DNA from: Erwinia sp.
GTDB lineage: Bacteria > Pseudomonadota > Gammaproteobacteria > Enterobacterales > Enterobacteriaceae
Direction of reading: 5' to 3'
Assembly: GCA_003512805.1 (NCBI GenBank)
Contig: DOOK01000450.1
Span: forward strand, 1 to 6,546
Length of the DNA stretch: 6,546 nucleotides
The position numbers and the translations under genes were made by a program. Positions 1 to 5,720 of the stretch are shown one piece after another. The notes under the pieces are model-generated. The model worked only from the letters and a program-made list of their open reading frames with translations. It did no database searches and had not been told where the DNA came from. Positions within the stretch are counted from its first letter, which is position 1. Every line of letters begins with the position of its first letter.

Positions 1-1597
1 GGCAATGGGCGGGATCGGTCACACCTCCTGCCTGTATACCGATCAGGATAACGAGCGTGAGCGCGTTAACTATTTCGGCGACAGAATGAAAACCGCCCGC
101 ATCCTGATCAATACTCCGGCTTCACAAGGCGGTATCGGCGACCTGTATAACTTTAAACTTGCACCGTCACTGACGCTCGGCTGCGGTTCATGGGGCGGCA
201 ACTCTATTTCAGAGAACGTCGGACCCAAGCATCTGATCAACAAGAAAACCGTGGCCAAGCGAGCAGAAAATATGTTGTGGCATAAACTTCCTAAGTCTAT
301 CTACTTCCGCCGTGGTTCCCTGCCTATCGCCATGGAAGAAGTGGCTACCGACGGTGCTAAACGCGCCTTTATCGTTACCGACCGTTATCTCTTTAATAAT
401 GGCTATGCAGATCAGGTCATTTCAGTGCTGAAATCTCACGGTCTTGAAACCGAAGTGTTCTTTGAGGTGGAAGCGGATCCGACACTGAGCGTCGTGCGTA
501 AGGGCGCGGGGCAGATGAACTCCTTCAAGCCTGACGTGATTATTGCCCTGGGTGGCGGTTCGCCAATGGATGCGGCAAAAATTATGTGGGTCATGTACGA
601 GCATCCTGAAACCCATTTCGAAGAGCTGGCGCTGCGCTTTATGGATATCCGTAAACGTATCTACAAGTTCCCGAAAATGGGCGTGAAGGCGAAAATGATC
701 GCTATTACCACCACTTCCGGTACCGGCTCCGAAGTCACGCCTTTCGCCGTAGTGACAGACGATGCTACAGGACAGAAATACCCGCTTGCTGACTATGCGC
801 TGACGCCAGATATGGCTATCGTTGATGCTAACCTGGTGATGAACATGCCGAAGTCGCTGTGTGCCTTTGGCGGTCTGGATGCGGTTACTCACGCCCTGGA
901 AGCCTATGTCTCCGTCCTGGCCAACGAGTATTCCGACGGCCAGGCGTTACAGGCACTGAAGCTGCTGCAGGAGAATTTACCGGCAAGCTATCGTGAAGGG
1001 GCTAAAAATCCTGTTGCCCGCGAGCGTGTTCATAACGCAGCGACTATCGCCGGTATCGCTTTTGCCAACGCCTTCCTTGGCGTCTGTCACTCTATGGCGC
1101 ACAAGCTAGGCTCTGAGTTCCATATTCCACACGGTCTGGCTAATGCGCTGCTTATCAGCAACGTGATTCGTTATAACGCTAACGATAACCCAACCAAGCA
1201 GACGGCATTCAGTCAGTACGACCGTCCGCAGGCGCGCCGTCGTTATGCAGAAGTGGCCGATCATCTGCGTCTGAGCGCTCCAGGCGACCGTACCGCGCAG
1301 AAAATTGAAAAACTGCTGGCCTGGCTTGAAAGCATGAAGGCGGAGCTGGGTATTCCTAAATCCATTCGCGAGGCTGGCGTACAGGAAGCGGATTTCCTGG
1401 CAAAAGTAGATAAACTGGCGGAAGATGCATTTGACGACCAGTGCACCGGCGCCAACCCGCGCTACCCGCTGATTGCTGAGCTGAAACAGATTATGCTGGA
1501 TACGTTCTACGGCCGTGAATATGTAGAACCTTTTGATTCAGTAGCGGAAGCGCTGATAGCGCAGCCGGTAGAGTCGCGTAAGAAAGTGAAGAAATAA
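1..1597 (+). CDS. adhE: Bifunctional aldehyde-alcohol dehydrogenase AdhE, 3' portion (5' end outside window)
   Basis: AdhE reduces acetyl-CoA to acetaldehyde and then ethanol with NADH during fermentation; it is cytosolic and forms spirosome filaments. The frame is open from the window edge. What is visible aligns without indels to roughly residues 361-891 of the 891-aa E. coli protein: the end of the aldehyde dehydrogenase half, the linker (NVGPKHLINKKTVAKR) and the whole iron-dependent alcohol dehydrogenase domain. The NAD-binding GGGSPMD motif lies at residues 183-189 counted from the ATG at 5. The four iron ligands of the family are present at local D292, H296, H362 and H376, equivalent to E. 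coli D653, H657, H723 and H737. The aldehyde dehydrogenase catalytic cysteine lies upstream of the window. The last 22 residues, after YVE, match E. coli in length but not sequence and end in RKKVKK. The ATG at 5 is internal and is not the start. Identity is near certain. Confidence 0.98.
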   Translation, partial: AMGGIGHTSCLYTDQDNERERVNYFGDRMKTARILINTPASQGGIGDLYNFKLAPSLTLGCGSWGGNSISENVGPKHLINKKTVAKRAENMLWHKLPKSIYFRRGSLPIAMEEVATDGAKRAFIVTDRYLFNNGYADQVISVLKSHGLETEVFFEVEADPTLSVVRKGAGQMNSFKPDVIIALGGGSPMDAAKIMWVMYEHPETHFEELALRFMDIRKRIYKFPKMGVKAKMIAITTTSGTGSEVTPFAVVTDDATGQKYPLADYALTPDMAIVDANLVMNMPKSLCAFGGLDAVTHALEAYVSVLANEYSDGQALQALKLLQENLPASYREGAKNPVARERVHNAATIAGIAFANAFLGVCHSMAHKLGSEFHIPHGLANALLISNVIRYNANDNPTKQTAFSQYDRPQARRRYAEVADHLRLSAPGDRTAQKIEKLLAWLESMKAELGIPKSIREAGVQEADFLAKVDKLAEDAFDDQCTGANPRYPLIAELKQIMLDTFYGREYVEPFDSVAEALIAQPVESRKKVKK

Positions 1598-1610
1598 TTC
1601 ATCCTGACTG

Positions 1611-1635
1611 AAACCCGCCGCCAGGCGGGTTTTTT
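1611..1635 (+). terminator. Intrinsic terminator of adhE
   Basis: A perfect 9-bp stem, AAACCCGCC (1611-1619) with GGCGGGTTT (1624-1632), closes a 4-nt loop. The T run spans 1630-1635. It begins 13 nt after the adhE stop codon. Read on the other strand the hairpin is followed only by TTTCAG, so it would be a weak terminator for tdk. Confidence 0.93.
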
Positions 1636-1716
1636 ATGCTTAAGCCAGGCTAATCAAGCTAAGGCAACCAGAGACGTCCTGTTGCTCTGCATTATACGGT
1701 AGCTTCCCTGCCCTTT

Positions 1717-2340
1717 TCAGACAGGCTTACGGCCTTTTTCACCATAAACAGCTTCCAGAGAGTGCTGTTCAAGCGCGGCTTTATAATGCTTACGACAGAC
1801 CGAAACGTAGCGCTCGTTGCCGCCGATAACCACCTGCTCACCTTCATCGTAAGGCGCGCCGTTTTCATCGACTCTTAATACCATTCCCGCCTTCCTCCCG
1901 CAGTGGCAAACTGTTTTTAGCTCAACCAGCTTGTCGGCCCAGGCAAGAAGATAATGGCTGCCGCTAAATAACTCACCGCGAAAGTCCGTACGTAATCCAT
2001 AACAAAGAACAGGGATATCCAGATTATCAACCACGTCCGATAACGCTTTTACCTGCTCCCGCGTCAGAAATTGCGACTCATCTATCAATACGCAGTGAAC
2101 CGGTTCCATTTGCTGTTCCGCTTTTATATCATCAAAAAGTGACGTGTCGTTATTATACAATTTTGCTGGAGAAGAAAGCCCAATACGTGAACTAACTTTG
2201 CCAAATCCAAAACGATCATCAATTTCTGCTGTATAGATTAGCGTGCGCATATCGCGCTCATGATAGTTATATGATGATTGCAATAGCGCAGTCGATTTAC
2301 CTGCATTCATGACAGAATAATAGAAATAAAGCTGGGCCAT
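1717..2340 (-). CDS. tdk: Thymidine kinase (type II)
   Basis: Tdk phosphorylates thymidine (and deoxyuridine) with ATP to dTMP in the cytosolic pyrimidine salvage pathway. The 207-aa product closely matches the 205-aa E. coli enzyme. The P-loop SVMNAGKST is at residues 9-17. The catalytic acid is E88 in DESQFL, where E. coli has DECQFL. The structural zinc ligands are C145 and C147 (CHCGRK) and C182 and H185 (CRKH). The thymidine-binding GGNERYVSV loop is at about 173-181. The start at 2340 (MAQLYFYY) is chosen because it matches the family N-terminus and has GGAG 9 nt upstream. The frame stays open 49 codons further, to 2487, but that stretch runs through the promoter. The last roughly 15 residues differ from E. 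coli, which is usual for this family. The gene is divergent from hns and convergent with adhE. No strong tdk-specific terminator is visible in the 119 bp after its stop. Confidence 0.97.
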   Translation of the reverse strand: MAQLYFYYSVMNAGKSTALLQSSYNYHERDMRTLIYTAEIDDRFGFGKVSSRIGLSSPAKLYNNDTSLFDDIKAEQQMEPVHCVLIDESQFLTREQVKALSDVVDNLDIPVLCYGLRTDFRGELFSGSHYLLAWADKLVELKTVCHCGRKAGMVLRVDENGAPYDEGEQVVIGGNERYVSVCRKHYKAALEQHSLEAVYGEKGRKPV

Positions 2341-2379
2341 CTGGCTTTGCTCCGAATTAACGTTTAACGGAATGGCAGT

Positions 2380-2388
2380 ATTGTACCA
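2380..2388 (-). promoter_or_regulatory. Putative extended -10 promoter of tdk
   Basis: On the minus strand the sequence reads TGGTACAAT, an extended -10 (TGn followed by TACAAT at 2380-2385, five of six consensus bases). No good -35 lies 16-18 nt upstream, as expected if the TGn extension substitutes for it. Transcription would begin near 2373 and give a leader of about 33 nt before the tdk ATG. This is an inference from motif and position only. Confidence 0.55.
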
Positions 2389-2430
2389 CACCCGGGAAAG
2401 ACCGGGCGGGCTATGCTTTACCCCTTTTTC

Positions 2431-2477
2431 GCCTGTACTGGGCGCTTCAGGCGCTGAAACTGTACTAATGGACAGGC
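2431..2477. repeat. Nested inverted repeats upstream of tdk
   Basis: The outer arms GCCTGT (2431-2436) and ACAGGC (2472-2477) are perfectly complementary. Inside them is a small hairpin, TTCAG (2446-2450) with CTGAA (2454-2458) around a 3-nt loop. A direct repeat CTGTACT occurs at 2433-2439 and 2460-2466. The group sits upstream of the proximal tdk promoter. It could be an operator, a transcript structure or chance; I cannot name a binding protein. Confidence 0.4.
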
Positions 2478-2487
2478 AACGTACCAA
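2459..2487 (-). promoter_or_regulatory. Possible second upstream promoter of tdk
   Basis: On the minus strand TTGGTA (2482-2487) and TACAGT (2459-2464) are separated by exactly 17 nt. Each hexamer matches four of six consensus bases. The arrangement is plausible but weak, and the transcript would start within the inverted-repeat region at 2431-2477. Confidence 0.25.
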
Positions 2488-2686
2488 TTTACTTTTTACG
2501 ACAGATTTTCACTTCAGCTATTTTCCGCATTTAACGATTAAAAAGTGGAGTTAATTCTTGCTATTATTCGCTACGTTTTCTGCAGGTTAGCATTGAACCC
2601 CTTTAGCATAACCCCCCTGAAATATTCATTATAAAACCAGGCGTTAGGGTAAGGTGAAGTCGTTATCTGTTGTAGTAATCAAGCTG

Positions 2687-2735
2687 TTATTCTTCCGTAC
2701 ACTATTTATCAAAGGCCTTAATAACGGAAAGATAA
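2687..2735. repeat. Imperfect inverted repeat upstream of hns
   Basis: The arms TTATTCTTCCGT (2687-2698) and ACGGAAAGATAA (2724-2735) are complementary at 10 of 12 positions, with the inner six (TTCCGT/ACGGAA) perfect. The 25-bp spacer is AT-rich and contains the palindrome AAGGCCTT (2712-2719). The element ends about 45 bp upstream of the predicted hns -35. The function is unknown to me. Confidence 0.45.
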
Positions 2736-2778
2736 TGCCGACAGATAAACACATTTCCTTCTCTTACAAAATTAGCTA

Positions 2779-2807
2779 TTGCAGTTCATTATGCCGCACT
2801 CTATTAT
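2779..2807 (+). promoter_or_regulatory. Putative hns promoter
   Basis: TTGCAG (2779-2784) and TATTAT (2802-2807) are separated by 17 nt; TATTAT also recurs at 2805-2810. The predicted start, near 2814-2817, gives a leader of about 36-39 nt. As I recall, that is close to the short leader of E. coli hns mRNA. The -35 is poor (TTG only), so the call rests mainly on spacing and leader length. Confidence 0.5.
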
Positions 2808-2852
2808 TATCAGGCAGAACATTCCCCCATTATAATTTTTGAGATCAGAACA

Positions 2853-3260
2853 ATGAGCGAAGCACTTAAAATTTTGAACAACATCCGTACTCTGCGTGCA
2901 CAGGCCAGAGAATGTTCGCTGGAAACTTTAGAAGAAATGCTGGAGAAGCTGGAAGTTGTTGTGCACGAGCGCCGTGACGAAGAGAGCCACGCTCAGGCTG
3001 AAAACGAAGAGCGCACGCGTAAGCTGCAGCAGTACCGCGAAATGCTGATTGCCGATGGCATCGATCCTAACGAACTGCTGGCTACGCAGAATGCGGCGAA
3101 AAGCGTGGGTAAAGCCAAGCGCGCTGCCCGCCCTGCCAAGTATAAATATGTTGACGAAAATGGCGAAACTAAAACCTGGACCGGTCAGGGACGTACACCA
3201 GCCGTCATCAAAAAAGCAGTAGAAGAACAGGGTAAAAAACTCGAAGATTTCATGCTGTAA
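2853..3260 (+). CDS. hns: H-NS, nucleoid-associated xenogeneic silencer
   Basis: H-NS binds AT-rich, often horizontally acquired DNA, oligomerises along it and represses transcription. The product has 135 residues, against 137 in E. coli. The N-terminal oligomerisation region (about 1-83) is nearly identical through residue 38 and again at residues 53-76 ([12 protein letters not shown] to DPNELL). A basic linker (about 84-96, [11 protein letters not shown]) leads to the C-terminal DNA-binding domain. The minor-groove AT-hook-like motif Q112-G113-R114 lies within [13 protein letters not shown], and W109 and C21 are also kept. Sequence at 39-51 ([13 protein letters not shown]), the stretch after DPNELL and the EDFML end differ from E. 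coli. The ATG at 2853 matches the invariant [10 protein letters not shown] start; a weak GAG lies 9 nt upstream. It is the only H-NS family gene in the window. Confidence 0.97.
   Translation: MSEALKILNNIRTLRAQARECSLETLEEMLEKLEVVVHERRDEESHAQAENEERTRKLQQYREMLIADGIDPNELLATQNAAKSVGKAKRAARPAKYKYVDENGETKTWTGQGRTPAVIKKAVEEQGKKLEDFML
2859..2871 (+). promoter_or_regulatory. Predicted DsrA small-RNA pairing site in hns mRNA
   Basis: GAAGCACTTAAAA, starting at the seventh base of the hns coding region, is fully complementary to the UUUUAAGUGCUUC segment of E. coli DsrA as I recall it. In E. coli this pairing, just after the start codon, represses H-NS synthesis. The dsrA gene is not in this window, and protein-level constraint on SEALK could alone preserve the bases. 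Confidence 0.5.
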
Positions 3261-3271
3261 ATTTTACTAGC

Positions 3272-3287
3272 GGATGAATTTTCATCC
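3272..3287. repeat. Short hairpin between the hns stop and the terminator
   Basis: GGATGAA (3272-3278) and TTCATCC (3281-3287) are perfect inverted arms with only 2 nt between them, so 6 bp with a 4-nt loop is the realistic fold. It starts 12 nt after the hns stop and 24 bp before the terminator stem at 3297-3320 (10 bp with a 4-nt loop). No T run follows, so it is not a terminator alone. It may stabilise the 3' end. Confidence 0.45.
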
Positions 3288-3296
3288 TACTAATAG

Positions 3297-3323
3297 AAAA
3301 GGAAGCCAGAGCTTCCTTTTTTT
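3297..3323. terminator. Bidirectional intrinsic terminator shared by hns and uge
   Basis: GGAAGC (3301-3306) pairs with GCTTCC (3311-3316) around a CAGA loop. Flanking AAAA (3297-3300) and a seven-T run (3317-3323) extend the stem to 10 bp. On the plus strand the hairpin is followed by T7, as expected for hns. On the minus strand it is followed by TTTTCT, so it can also end the galU-ugd-uge transcript, whose last stop codon is 7 bp away. The 70-bp gap between the convergent genes contains no other terminator. Confidence 0.88.
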
Positions 3324-3330
3324 ATTACCT

Positions 3331-4338
3331 TTACACCTGATAGAAACTGCGATACCAGCCAACAAACCGGCTTATACCTTCCTCTACGCCAGTCTGAGGT
3401 TTAAACCCAATCGCATTATAAAGCGCGGTCGTATCTGCGCTGGTCTCCAGCACATCACCGGGCTGCATAGGCAGCATATTTTTATCAGCAGTTATACCTA
3501 ACGCTTTTTCCAGCGCCTCAATATAGGCCATTAACGTAACCGGGCTACTGTTGCCGATATTATAGACGCGATACGGGGCCGAACTGGTTGCCGGGCTACC
3601 GTTCTCCACCGTCCAGTTAGCGTCAGCCTCAGGGATAACGTCCTGTAGCCGAACTATCGCCTCGGCTATATCATCGATATAGGTAAAGTCACGGCGCATC
3701 TGACCATTGTTATAAACATCGATTTTTTCACCCGCGATCATCGCGCGCGTAAATTTAAACAATGCCATATCCGGACGTCCCCACGGCCCATAGACGGTGA
3801 AGAACCGCAGGCCGGTAGTCGGGATACCATAAAGATGAGAATAGGTGTGAGACATTAGCTCATTGGCTTTTTTGGTTGCCGCATAAAGGGAAACCGGATG
3901 ATCTACCGTATCGTCGGTTGAGAATGGCATTTTGCGATTCAGACCGTATACGGAGCTGGAAGAAGCATAAAGCAGATGCCCGACTTTATTATGACGGCAC
4001 CCTTCCAGAATATTTAAATGTCCGATGAGATTGGCATCGGCATAGGCCAGAGGGTTTTCCAGGGAATAACGAACGCCTGCCTGGGCGGCAAGGTGAATAA
4101 CCCGGTCAAATCCTTCGCTGGCAAAAAGCGTAGCCATCCCTTCTCTGTCGGCAAGGTCGAGCTTAATAAAAGTGAAGGCTGAAAAAGGCTTGAGGAGATC
4201 CAGGCGGGCAAGCTTGAGCTTTACATCATAGTAGTCATTCAGGTTGTCGAGACCGACAACCTGGTGACCGGCGCCTAACAGGCGTTGGGCAACGTGAAAG
4301 CCAATAAATCCTGCTGCGCCGGTAACCAGATATTTCAT
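3331..4338 (-). CDS. uge: NAD-dependent UDP-glucuronate 4-epimerase (UDP-GlcA to UDP-GalA)
   Basis: This 335-aa short-chain dehydrogenase/reductase is of the extended epimerase type. The Rossmann motif GAAGFIG is at residues 7-13, and D31 in GLDNLNDYYD is placed to hold the NAD ribose. The ASSSSVYG segment (125-132) supplies the catalytic serine, and Y152-x3-K156 (YAATK) is the catalytic pair. RFFTVYGPWGRPDMA (178-192) and RRDFTYIDDI (215-224) are typical of the Uge/Gla/CapI group rather than GalE. The likely reaction is reversible conversion of UDP-glucuronate to UDP-galacturonate, used for LPS core, capsule or O-antigen. The start at 4338 has a strong GAGGGA ribosome-binding site. It follows the ugd stop by 14 bp and is the last gene of the operon. 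Placement directly after UDP-glucose dehydrogenase supports the substrate. GalE or an epimerase/decarboxylase is less likely; exact specificity remains inferred. Confidence 0.85.
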   Translation of the reverse strand: MKYLVTGAAGFIGFHVAQRLLGAGHQVVGLDNLNDYYDVKLKLARLDLLKPFSAFTFIKLDLADREGMATLFASEGFDRVIHLAAQAGVRYSLENPLAYADANLIGHLNILEGCRHNKVGHLLYASSSSVYGLNRKMPFSTDDTVDHPVSLYAATKKANELMSHTYSHLYGIPTTGLRFFTVYGPWGRPDMALFKFTRAMIAGEKIDVYNNGQMRRDFTYIDDIAEAIVRLQDVIPEADANWTVENGSPATSSAPYRVYNIGNSSPVTLMAYIEALEKALGITADKNMLPMQPGDVLETSADTTALYNAIGFKPQTGVEEGISRFVGWYRSFYQV

Positions 4339-4352
4339 ACTTCCCTCGTTAA

Positions 4353-5693
4353 TTATGCAATTTGGATAGAAGCTCCGCGGCCGATTGCATAATAAACGAA
4401 ACCGCGTTTGCTGACTCTTTCCGGATCATACAGGTTACGACCGTCAAAAATCACGGGTTCTTTCAGGGCATTTTTAATGATGTCAAAATCCGGCGCGCGG
4501 AAGTTTTGCCATTCGGTACAGATAACCAGGCCATCTGCACCCTGCAGTGCCGCTTCTTTGGTGCCCATCAGCTTAAGATCGCTGCGGTGACCATAGATGC
4601 GCTGCGCTTCGTCCATCGCTTCCGGATCGAAAGCCTGTACGGATGCGCCAGCCTGCCATAACGCTTCCATCAGCACGCGGCTGGAGGCTTCACGCATGTC
4701 GTCAGTATTTGGCTTAAAGGAGAGTCCCCACAGCGCAAAGGTTTTGCCCTGAAGGTTGTCGCCAAAGTGACGCTTAATGAAGTCTGGCAGCTTGTGTTTC
4801 TGAGAGTCGTTGACGTCTTCCACAGCCTGCAGCAGACGAGGCTTATAGCCAATCTGCTCGGCAGTACGGATAAGCGCCTGAACGTCTTTCGGGAAGCAGG
4901 AACCGCCGTAGCCGCAGCCAGGATAGATAAAGGAGTAACCGATACGAGAATCGGAACCAATACCCTGACGCACTTTCTCGACATCCGCACCCAGACGTTC
5001 CGCCAGGTTAGAAATCTCGTTCATAAAGCTGATTTTTGTTGCCAACATGCAGTTAGCCGCATACTTGGTCAGCTCGGCGCTGCGGATATCCATCAGGATC
5101 ATACGATCGTGATTGCGGTTGAATGGCTCGTACAGCTCGCGCAGCAGCTCAACAACCTCTTCGTTGTCGGTACCCACCACAATACGCTCAGGACGCATAC
5201 AGTCGTTGACCGCTGCACCTTCCTTGAGGAATTCCGGGTTAGATACCACGTCGAAAGCGATCTCTTTGCCACGGGCCTTCAGCGTTTCTTCCATCACGCT
5301 GCGCACGCGGTCAGCCGTCCCAACGGGTACGGTTGACTTGTCAATTACCACTTTATGATCGTTCATATGCTGGGCAATCGTACGTGCTACTGCAGTGACA
5401 TATTTCAGATCCGCAGAACCATCCTCGTCCGGAGGCGTCCCCACAGCGATAAACTGCATGATGCCGTGGTTAACACCCTCTTCCGCGTCGGTGGAGAACT
5501 TAAGGCGACCGCCTTCATAGTTCTTCATCACCAGCGGCGTCAGGCCTGGTTCAAAAATTGGAATGATCCCTTTCTTCAGATTCTCGACTTTGTTTGCGTC
5601 GACATCGATACAAAGAACGTCATGTCCGACTTCGGCCAAAACCGCAGCCTGAACCAGACCCACATAGCCGATACCAAATACGGTGACTTTCAT
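4353..5693 (-). CDS. ugd: UDP-glucose 6-dehydrogenase, long (about 446 aa) class
   Basis: The enzyme oxidises UDP-glucose to UDP-glucuronate in two NAD-dependent steps in the cytosol. Residues 1-30 carry the Rossmann motif GIGYVG (7-12). DKSTVPVGT (118-126), [10 protein letters not shown] (152-161), K210 and N214 (LTKYAAN), and [10 protein letters not shown] (261-270) with the catalytic C266 and D270 are all in place. A second Rossmann-like UDP-binding domain follows, with [17 protein letters not shown] at 320-336. The 446-aa length and the [10 protein letters not shown] signature differ from the 388-aa E. coli Ugd, which has GYGGYCLPKD. They resemble the enzyme class seen in pseudomonads and Burkholderia. 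The start at 5693 ([12 protein letters not shown]) has GGGA 7 nt upstream. It lies 27 bp after galU, with no terminator or clear promoter between, so it is probably cotranscribed with galU and uge. Confidence 0.95.
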   Translation of the reverse strand: MKVTVFGIGYVGLVQAAVLAEVGHDVLCIDVDANKVENLKKGIIPIFEPGLTPLVMKNYEGGRLKFSTDAEEGVNHGIMQFIAVGTPPDEDGSADLKYVTAVARTIAQHMNDHKVVIDKSTVPVGTADRVRSVMEETLKARGKEIAFDVVSNPEFLKEGAAVNDCMRPERIVVGTDNEEVVELLRELYEPFNRNHDRMILMDIRSAELTKYAANCMLATKISFMNEISNLAERLGADVEKVRQGIGSDSRIGYSFIYPGCGYGGSCFPKDVQALIRTAEQIGYKPRLLQAVEDVNDSQKHKLPDFIKRHFGDNLQGKTFALWGLSFKPNTDDMREASSRVLMEALWQAGASVQAFDPEAMDEAQRIYGHRSDLKLMGTKEAALQGADGLVICTEWQNFRAPDFDIIKNALKEPVIFDGRNLYDPERVSKRGFVYYAIGRGASIQIA

Positions 5694-5720
5694 TGAATTG
5701 TCCCGGTTAAAAAATTAATC

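Larger units (their letters stand above)
2341..2852. other. 512-bp divergent intergenic control region between tdk and hns
   Basis: I see no supportable gene on either strand. The tdk-proximal third is GC-rich, with short inverted repeats and the putative tdk promoters. From about 2490 to 2850 the sequence is AT-rich and holds the putative hns promoter and an imperfect inverted repeat at 2687-2735. AT-rich DNA upstream of hns fits the known autoregulation by H-NS and control by Fis, but I cannot assign individual protein sites from the sequence. Confidence 0.8.

Noticed and set aside
1664..1685. A weak hairpin (GCAA/TTGC with inner CAG/CTG) as a possible tdk terminator
   Set aside because: It has a bulge, a short stem and no T run on the minus strand, so it does not support a terminator call.
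2341..2487. A 49-codon upstream extension of the tdk frame, giving a 256-aa protein
   Set aside because: The added stretch has no family similarity and covers the predicted promoter and inverted repeats. The internal start at 2340 has a good ribosome-binding site and matches the family N-terminus exactly.
2372..2554. A 60-codon plus-strand frame in the tdk-hns interval
   Set aside because: It has no ribosome-binding site of note, runs antisense to the tdk promoter and upstream region, and shows no recognisable protein features.
2831..2836. A perfect TATAAT just before hns
   Set aside because: There is no -35 at a suitable distance, and transcription would start about 10 nt before the ATG, leaving too little leader for the ribosome-binding site.
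2654..2842. A GTG-start plus-strand frame of 62 codons just upstream of hns, with AGGG 4 nt before the start
   Set aside because: It overlaps the predicted hns promoter, its composition is that of AT-rich non-coding DNA, and the product resembles nothing I recognise. Conservation in relatives would be needed to reconsider it.
4767..5336. A 189-codon plus-strand frame antisense to ugd, and similar antisense frames over adhE, uge and galU
   Set aside because: These mirror codon bias in the real genes opposite them and have no motifs or credible translation signals.
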